Shown here in pieces: positions 56,313-64,000 of a stretch of 64,000 nucleotides of DNA. The translations under genes and the position numbers were made by a program. Origin of the DNA: Biscogniauxia marginata (Eukaryota; Ascomycota; Sordariomycetes; Xylariales; Xylariaceae); NCBI GenBank assembly GCA_022695795.1, contig MU404059.1, positions 310,001-374,000 on the forward strand. Reading direction: 5' to 3'. The notes beneath the pieces are model-generated. The model was not told where the DNA came from, did no database searches, and saw nothing but the letters and a program-made list of their open reading frames with translations. Position 1 is the first letter of the stretch, and every line of letters starts with the position of its first letter.

Positions 56313-58569
56313 GAAGCTACCATGTTTAGATCTCACCGCCTAAGAGATACCGTCCCTTAGCAACTGTAGGACGATACACGTTTGTTTTTTACATCATTTA
56401 TGGACGCCGGGTTGGGGAAAAAAAGGAATAGGGTCAGGGCTATCAACAGCGTCCGCGAAGTCATCGATTTTTATGTTTTCGACGATCACAACGGCGACAA
56501 CAGCGGCAACGGCGACGATAGGGTCTGTTGTCTCCTCTTTTCGTTGTCTACGGAAATTTCGCGATATTGGGCAGTGGCGCTTGCTTGTTTTTCATGTTTT
56601 CGGTTTTGCGAATGATTCACGGGGATTTCAATACGAATAATCGTCATGAGCATATGAAATCAGGGGACAGGAGAGACTAAATTATTCTCTTCTCTCGAGC
56701 GGTGAAACCTTAGGGGGGGACAGAGTTTACAAAGTATTGATTTTTTCTCTTTCTCTTTCTGCGTCCCCCCCTGAATCTTTTCTCTTTTCTTCTAAAGCTT
56801 TCCGCATTGCGATCAATACCAAAAAGAAAACCAAAAAAATACAAGCAGCGTCCGAGTCGGACAGAAAGAAATTACTTGCAGCTTAATCGCTCTCCCCCTT
56901 CTCACCTAACTCCGTGACCTCCTGCTCTTTGTTCTTCTTCATCCTCGATTGTGTTACTGAATGACTTTGCATTGTTATAATCATGTTCCTCTTTTTTTTT
57001 TTCCCTACCTATTCACCTAAGTGTAATTTGTTGCTTCATCTTCATCATCATTATTTCAATTCTTTCCCGCCTCTTCCAACCCACTCCAACCCTCTTGTTC
57101 TTCTAGCATGTAAAATTTCCTCATTTTTTCTTCTTTCCTCCGGGCATCGGGTGTTTAGGGCCTATGGATGGTCCTGGCGGTTGGCGTTGTTTAATTGGTT
57201 TCTTCTCCCTTTCCCTCCCGAGGACGAGGAACAAGGAAAGCGGTGTTTGCTGGGTTGGCGAGGAGGCAACACGCATCTAAGGGGTTGGGGTTGGGGTCGT
57301 AGGGGGATAGAGGGATAGGGGATTAGAAAAAAGTGCATCTGGCCTACGGTTAACCTACCTACCTACCTACCTAGGTACCTAGTCACTCATGTGCTCTATC
57401 CAGCCTATCTTCAACAGATGATAAGACCTTGGCGCTAGAGAAGTAGGAGTAGGCGAGAAGCCCTGGGGTAGAAGTTGATATTAAACTTCTACGGTTCCCC
57501 CCTCTCTCTTCCTCTCTCGGAAAGAAAGGAAAAGAAACGAGGGAAAGCAAAGTGAATGTACAGCTTCTGGGACTCATTACCCAGATAGAACGAAAAACAA
57601 ATGTAACTTTACCGGTGTCTTGTCTCCCTTTCTCTCTTCTCTTCCAGGGCGAAGAAATCCGATTTGGGTGGGGGCTGGGGGCAAGGGAAGAAGGAAAGAA
57701 AAGTAAGCGTAAGGGGGAGAAGAACAATGATTTGGGAATGACGCAAGTCAAAAAAAGGGGGGGAAGCACGAAGAGAAATTTATTTTTCGTCATTATTGTT
57801 CATTATCTCCCTCTTTTCAAGCGAGAGAATACGACCTCGGCGGCGTTTGGGGATGGGAAATGGGGACAGGGGGGGGCAATGGGCATTCATGCATGCAATG
57901 TATTTTACGTGTTATATACGGCCCGGGCATCTTTATCATTTATTCCGTTCAACACTATGGAAGAATTCGCGTGCAAAAATATTTGCTTGACTGGTTACCT
58001 GTTATAGAAGGGGAAGAAGCAAAAAAAAAAAAAAAAAGGGGGGGGGTGGTGTGGAACGTTTCTTCTCTTCTAGTTCACGGCTAGTTAATGGCCAAGGCAG
58101 GTAGATATTTGTTGAAATAGAAAGGAATATGCAGTCGATTGGACCAGGGCAGACCAATGAAGCGAGATCCGGGAAGGAAAGGCGCCGGTGATGTGAGAGT
58201 GAAGATGTCTATTGTATCACACGCAAACGGCATGTGTAGAGGGGGCGGTACTCGTAGACGCTCTCTGATGCTTTGTCTTGGTCTAGCTATTTAGCACCTC
58301 CTTTTGCATTTTTGCTGTCCTTCAGCAGTATCGTCATATATACATCCGAATTTCCGTACATATACCATGCATGCCTGCGCCCACGGCCTTTTGTGACCCC
58401 AGCCATCCTATACCGGACTACCATGAAGGACCCAGATGCCCCCAAGCTCAACCTTATCTAACCAATCTCCAGATCATTAACGTCGTAAGGATCTATGCAC
58501 TAGGATCTACCTAGATAAGATAGAGGATGCATCGTAGAAACATGTTCTCATGGAATATTCGTGTTACGC
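56313..58569. other. Intergenic region between convergent forkhead and CLU1 genes
   Basis: About 2.26 kb has no supported gene. It contains T-rich blocks (56985-57003), a CCTA tetranucleotide tract with inverted units at 57353-57381, and an A17/G-run at about 58021-58046. Short frames here are low-complexity and overlap on both strands. Confidence 0.5.
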
Positions 58570-61500
58570 TCATGCGGCGGAAGCACCGACTCGGGTTTTA
58601 GGGCCGCCACGACTCGGTCGCTTTTTCGTGCTCTTCTTTTGCGCGCCGCTGCCCTCGATGAATTTTATCAACTCATCGATGCTCCTGGCATCCGGCTTGT
58701 CCGACTTAGGCCTGGCGGACGATCCCGTAGCACCGGGGCCGCCGCCGAGGGCGAGGTTACGTGGCGGGAATCTAATACCCGCTCGTAGTCGTCGGGCTTG
58801 AGCATCCTTGTCCCGCTTGGCGATTGCGACGGCGTTCTGCGTCAATTGCTCTAACCACGTTTCCGCCTCCTTGGTGTTGTTATTCTCCGGACCGAGTTGA
58901 TGCAGGAAGATGTTGTAGCATTCACGCATCTTGCCTAGTGCAGCCTTGGATTCGTTGTCTAGTGCTAGCGCTTGGGCAAGTTGGAAGAGCAAGCTTGCGC
59001 ATTGCAAAGACTGTTGGCCCATGACGCGCTCGCAGACATTAAGAGCTTGCTCAAACCAGATTCGCGATTCATGATATGCTTGCATGTGCTGGAGCATGAC
59101 CGCGGCATTGTTGATGGTCGTGATTGAATCAGGGTGATCCGGTCCATAGATAACCTTCCATAAGTCTAGTGCATGTTTGACATACACAAGGGCCGTCTTA
59201 CTATCTCCTGATCCATGAACATACAAGCCAAGATTGAGGTAGTAAAGCAGAGTCTCTGCCGAGTCGATACCGATGGTTCGCTCTGATACAATAACAGCCT
59301 TTCGTGCTAGGTCAACAGCAGCTTCCTTCTCGTCAAGTTGGTAGTAGATTTGTGCTAGGGTCGAGTATGCTCGGGCAACTTCCGGGTGCAAGATTCCATA
59401 GATTTGCTCGTGCAGAGTTAAAGACTCCAATAACAACTCCTGGCCGATCTTCCTGTTGTTCTGCATGATTGAGTGCCGGCCGCCTTCCAGGGCCTCATCG
59501 GAAATAGTACTCTTCGGTGCAGAGTCTTTAATGATTGGTACAACATTGACGACATCATCTGGTGTAAAGGTGCATGAAGCACTGGTAGAGGAAGCAACTG
59601 AGGATGGTGACCCATCCCTCGCCTTCTTTTTCTTCTTCTTGCTCTTCTCGCCGTCGCCGTTTGCGTGGCCGTTCACGCCGTTGCCAGTTGTCTCATTAGT
59701 CGTCTTGGGAGCCTCGCTTGTGAACTGGAAGTTCTTGACCTGTAACTGAAGACCAAGTTTTAACGAGATCTCGCGAAGGAGTTGTATGTGCTTCACACCA
59801 GAAATCCAGTTCGGTTCTAATGTTAATTTGAATCGACGAATCGTCTCATCTTCAATCTCCTTTCGCAAGCTCTCTGGCGTCACGTCTGTGAAGGCTAGGT
59901 CTGCTTCTGGATATAGCAACTTCAGAGACTCATCAATGTCAACCGCAGGCTTGCTATTCAGGCCCGTTCCAAGTAAACAGTTCAGCAGATGGGCAATGCA
60001 AGAAGAAGTGAGGGGTATCGGGAGATACCGCAAGTACTTGCCCGCGATGTGTTTGAACGCTCGTGATATCATCTCCTGCAAGCCTAAGTCTCGAAGACGT
60101 AGGAGTCTAGGTCCTTCGCAGAGGGAAACAACTTTGCCGAGATATCTCATGTTTATTCCGCGCTTGTGCATCATCTTAGTAAGGGATTGGCCATCCATTG
60201 GGAAAGGCAGATCGGATGACTTGATATCGTTGACAAACTCGGGAATTGCGTTATCACGTAGATGTTTGCAGGCATTCCGAACATCTTCCTCGTCAGCGGC
60301 CACTTCCTTCTTCTCCTCCTCAGTTTGAGGAACTTGTCCGCTGAAGGCGTCCGGGTTGAGAGAGAATTGGAAGTTTGAGCCATCGAGCCGTTCTTCCGTT
60401 TCCGCCTCGGTGTCACCTTCTTTAGTTTCATCCGATTTTTCCTTATCCTCCTCTGATGTCTCTTTGGGCTCCTCTGATTTTTCTTTGGGCTCCTCCGATT
60501 CTTCTTTTTCTCCAGCATTCTCCTCTTTCGACTTGGCTTCGGCTGCTGATCGTTCCTTGAGGCGGGCAATTTCGCCATTCACCCATTCGGTCCACTTCAG
60601 GGTCCTAATGGATTCAACGAGTTCTGGCCTGAGGACTGTCATACGGTGAGGATATTCCAGGCCATCCTGACCATTGCCAGCCTCGTTTTCCTCTAGCCAT
60701 AGGACATCCAGTGGAGTGATACGATACAAGTCCAGGACATATTTGCGGCCATCAGTGCCCATCAAGCCCTTGGTCTCGACACTAGCCTCCAGGTCGAATC
60801 TCTTGCCATCTTTATCCCACACAGGATGCTTCTTGACCCGGAGGGCTTTTGAAAGCTTTTCAAAAGTGGACACGAATCTTTCGTCAGCCGCAACGACTTC
60901 CTTGCCCTCGACAGCACCATAATCTATCGAATTCTCACCAGGCTCCCTCTGCTTGAAGATACCCGGTACGACCGTTTGACCAACAATACGCTTGCCCAGA
61001 TAGTCAACCACGACGGTTGCCGGGCTGTATAGTCCATCAATGTCGAGTTGGTTGACGATCCGCACCCCATTAACATCCTTCCCAGTAGCTACACGCGCAG
61101 CATCATCTCCACCTTCCGATGTGAACGTGCCTACGCCGTCTGCCCCAAAAGAGAAGAATACGTTGTTGTATACAAAGATCTGAGCATCTCGGCCCTCTGT
61201 TGGGTTAAGCGGGGTGACTTCGCCCCGTGCGACCAAGATTGCGCCTCGGGCAGCAGCATCGGTGTAGTCGGCAAAAAGCTTGGAGATAAATCGCTCTCGG
61301 AATACACGATCCTGTACCGTCTCCTTCGGTAGTTCGCGTGCCGACTGAAATTCTTCGTTCCAGTCCCGGAGGGTATCGGTGTTGTCCACACCAGCGATCA
61401 GATAGCCCTCCTGTGTTCTTGTGATATCCGGGCTGTGCGCACGCAACGGCGACGACTGCGAAGGCACCAGCCATGGCGCAGCAGGGATCGCATTCGTCAT

Positions 61501-62612
61501 CTGGAATGTGGCAAGAGGGTCCTTCCGGTTGTTAAACTGAAGTAACTGCTCAAAGGATTCCGTAAAGGAAGGCGAAACCTGTGATAATAACGTCAACAAC
61601 GAATGTGCCGAGTGCCCTTTAGGCGCTGCGCGAAGCGACGGGTCAAATTTGCCGTTAGAGGACTTGTTGACGTAGAACCCGCCAACATGAGAGGTAATCT
61701 GGTACTGTTCTCCCTCATTCGTCGTAATAAGGAGATATAGCAAGTGGCCCTTTTGTCTAAGATGATAAGGGGGAGGGTTCCATGGCGAGAGGGAAATAGA
61801 TTTTACTGTCTTTGGCGCTGGCTCTTCTTCCTTCGGAATGATGGTGGACAACTTCGCAGGGGCCTCGAATTCGTAAGTGCTAGCTTGGATGTTATCGCCA
61901 TCTGTGGCCGCAGTAGTGACGGAGTCGATGAGGGAGACACCAGGAAGTACCCCATGCAGAGTATCGGTGCGGTCCCCAGCAGCGCCAACCAGGTCGCGGA
62001 TACGAATTACATGTATCCTCGCCTCTTTCTCGGTATAGGGGTCCTCTACCAGCCGTATCTCGGACTCGGGTCCTAGCCCCTTGACATCAGAAATTTGTAT
62101 GAAGTCATTGATGCGTTCGCCGGCGTGCTCGAGGTGGAAACAGGAGTACTGAAAAGCGGCAGGCAGTTCGATAACCGACTGGCGCAGCTCATGGACCTGC
62201 TCCTGGGGCGAGACCTGGGGAAAGTCTTAGTACAATGATAAGCACCCCTCTGCGAGCAAGGATATCTCCTAACCATGACATGAATATTATTGGGTTCATG
62301 AGGAAGACGGATCGTCAGTGGGAATAAGGCTAGGCAAGCATGGTTAGCAGAAGTGTATTAGACCAAGTCGAACACTGGTTTTTACCTTCTCCAGCATCCT
62401 CCTCGGCGGTCTCGCCGTTAGAATCCAGGTTGGGATCTGTAGGCTGGGCATTGGGAGCTTGGATTTCGGCAGCCGAAGCTTGCTCTGGTCAACAGAATAA
62501 TGTCAGTAGCCAAAGCAAAGAATAGAAAGTTGGTGACTTGGCATGGAGGGGTAGTGAAATGTCACGAACCAGTAGAAGCGGGAGTAGACTCAGACTCGTG
62601 TTTCTCGGCCAT
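58570..62612 (-). CDS. CLU1: Clustered mitochondria protein Clu1/TIF31 (4 exons, 1280 aa)
   Basis: Exons on the minus strand are 62612-62570, 62484-62386, 62329-62274 and 62214-58570. The three introns are GT-AG and 85, 56 and 59 nt long, and all joins keep frame. The large exon has no ATG near its beginning, which supports the small upstream exons. The N-terminus is acidic, then comes a ubiquitin-like region (LFPLTIRLPHEPNNIHVM, then VSPQEQVHELRQSVIELP). The CLU domain follows at about residues 340-590 (DWNEEFQSARELPKETVQDRVFRERFISKLFADYTDAA). An acidic Lys/Glu repeat linker, the eIF3-p135-like region, and C-terminal TPRs (about 1015-1170; VARAYSTLAQIYYQL, AETLLYYLNLGLY) complete it. Clu proteins are cytosolic RNA-binding proteins of mRNAs for mitochondrial proteins, and their loss clusters mitochondria. 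The yeast protein also associates with eIF3. The tail is basic. Length matches fungal orthologues. Confidence 0.95.
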
Positions 62613-64000
62613 GTTGGGAAGACAAGATGCCGGGATAGGGAGAAGGGAGCTGTGAAGGTGCAATGCAACCTGTGGTGCTCTCCTCTACTAGTATTGTATT
62701 GTACAAGCCCGGGGAAGCAGACGAGCCGACGGCAGCTTTAAGAAAAATCTACCGTACAAACTCAAGTAAATAAGAATAGGAAAGAAGGAAGGGGCGAGAA
62801 GTATTGTACAGTCACAGCAAAATGAAGGGCAGGTCAATGCAATTGGCTCGCCGTGGATGTGGTTTAGACGACGGAGGTAGGACGAAAGGTTAGGTAAGTT
62901 GAAGAGAAGACGATTTTTTATCGTCTTCCTTTCTTGTCGGTTTGGTGAAACCAAGCAAATAATTTTTTTTTATCTCAATTTTTTTTTTCCTCTACGGCCT
63001 AGACAAGACCGGCTGTTCCCGGTAAACCGGAGCTACGGCGATCCCTGAAAAGCCCTTGTGGTCCCTGTGCACCAGCCCGGGCCAGCTGATAATGATGCGC
63101 TGAGCACGTAACAGTGCATAGAGGGGCAGCGCTGAGAGGCTTGTGATTGGTCTAGTTCACTGGTTTAGGTAATCAAGCATTCGCACAAGCTCTCTTCAGA
63201 TGTAGCTCAAAGCTGAGGTGCGTTCTGATTAGTCGCGGCACGATGCAAACATGGATGAACTAAACGGAACGCAACGCGGGGTTTTACACAAAACATTTTG
63301 ACAATTTCCAATCATCGGGAGAAGAAAACAATTGAAAATATTCATGGCTATAGGCTCTCTCTTGAGAAGTTGATTAGCAGCCTTTTAATTATATTGGTGG
63401 GAGAGGATTATATGGAATTGATGCAATTCTACTCGGTAGTATTTAAACATCGTGGAAATCGTCTTATTAAACTAATGTTCAACTAATGTTCAACTAATGT
63501 ACCTAAGGTAGATACGAGCACTAAACACACCAAGTAAATACACCATGTTCTAGCGTAATAAAAAAAAAGAAGAAAAAGAGGGGAGGACAGGGGGGGGTAT
63601 TATTGAAAATTTAGAAGCTATCTCTCATATATATACCAACCAGATGATGTATTAGGTAGTATTATGACAATCCGATCATAGTGAAAATTTCCCCTCCACC
63701 ACGCGTAGATTGAGTACCTATGTACCTGGTAGGTAGGTAGGTTATATGAGCTGTTAGTAAGGTACCTGTGTACATACCCAGAAATCCACTTAAACTAGGT
63801 AAAGTCTCGCACAAACAGGCACCCAATAAACACGCTCGCGCTCCACCGCGACGACGGGTTGTTGCCAACCTAACCTCAACTAGGAAATTAAGTAAACAAA
63901 TCGCAGCTCACCTTCATCGTGAGCCTCATCAACATCCTTGATAAATCTTCCTATACAGTCTAACTACTTACTTGCCCATTCCGTACGAGCAGACATTTGC
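62613..64000. other. Promoter side of CLU1 and right-hand end of window
   Basis: No coding sequence I can support. The first few hundred bases hold the CLU1 promoter and leader. Further right the DNA is AT-rich, with an 11-bp tandem repeat (ACTAATGTTCA, 63471-63500, about 2.7 copies) and a TAGG tract at 63726-63740. Confidence 0.5.

Overview
This is chromosomal DNA of a filamentous ascomycete. The coding genes carry short spliceosomal introns (45-206 nt) with GTRNGY-type donors and CTAAC/CTGAC-like branch sites. The gene set fits Pezizomycotina: a Ste12 factor with C-terminal C2H2 fingers, a fungal neurochondrin-like (DUF1941) protein, Dml1/misato, CLU1, an FHA-forkhead factor and the mitochondrial DNA polymerase. 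I lean towards Sordariomycetes from the overall style (pyrimidine-rich leaders, dispersed TAGG/CCTA tetranucleotide tracts), but this is inference. No tRNA, rRNA, CRISPR array, intact transposon or virus was recognised.

Layout. 0.2-7.7 kb: a single-pass membrane protein gene (+, 3 exons) converges on POLG/MIP1 (-, 2 exons). 9.5-11.3 kb: a 14-TM major facilitator transporter (+) with a strikingly GC-rich second exon, flanked by gene-poor DNA. 14.3-22.6 kb: a RING protein with two SUMO-interaction-like motifs (+), a CLC chloride channel/transporter (-) with a GC-AG intron, and, divergent from it, a neurochondrin-like gene (+). 22.6-35.0 kb: a 12.4-kb stretch with no gene I can support. 35.0-44.8 kb: STE12 (+), an AhpC/TSA-like thioredoxin-fold protein (-), DML1 (+) and a class III aminotransferase (-). 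44.8-54.1 kb: a second gene-poor block holding a broken F-box gene whose two nonsense codons look like repeat-induced-point-mutation-type transitions. 54.1-62.6 kb: a forkhead transcription factor (+) convergent with CLU1 (-).

The genes do not form one pathway. Three serve mitochondria (POLG replicates mtDNA, DML1 partitions mitochondria/mtDNA, CLU1 governs mitochondrial distribution). STE12, forkhead and the RING protein are regulatory. The two gene-poor blocks are probably decayed repeat or accessory sequence.

I did not find a convincing new multi-gene system. The most interesting observations concern gene structure: the Ste12 exon that encodes exactly one zinc-finger module between two equivalent phase-2 introns, followed by a stop-free 204-nt intron; a non-canonical GC-AG intron in the CLC gene; start-overlapping upstream ORFs on the forkhead and CLC genes; and the RIP-like F-box pseudogene. 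All exon boundaries were derived by hand from splice consensus, phase and protein continuity, without transcript data.
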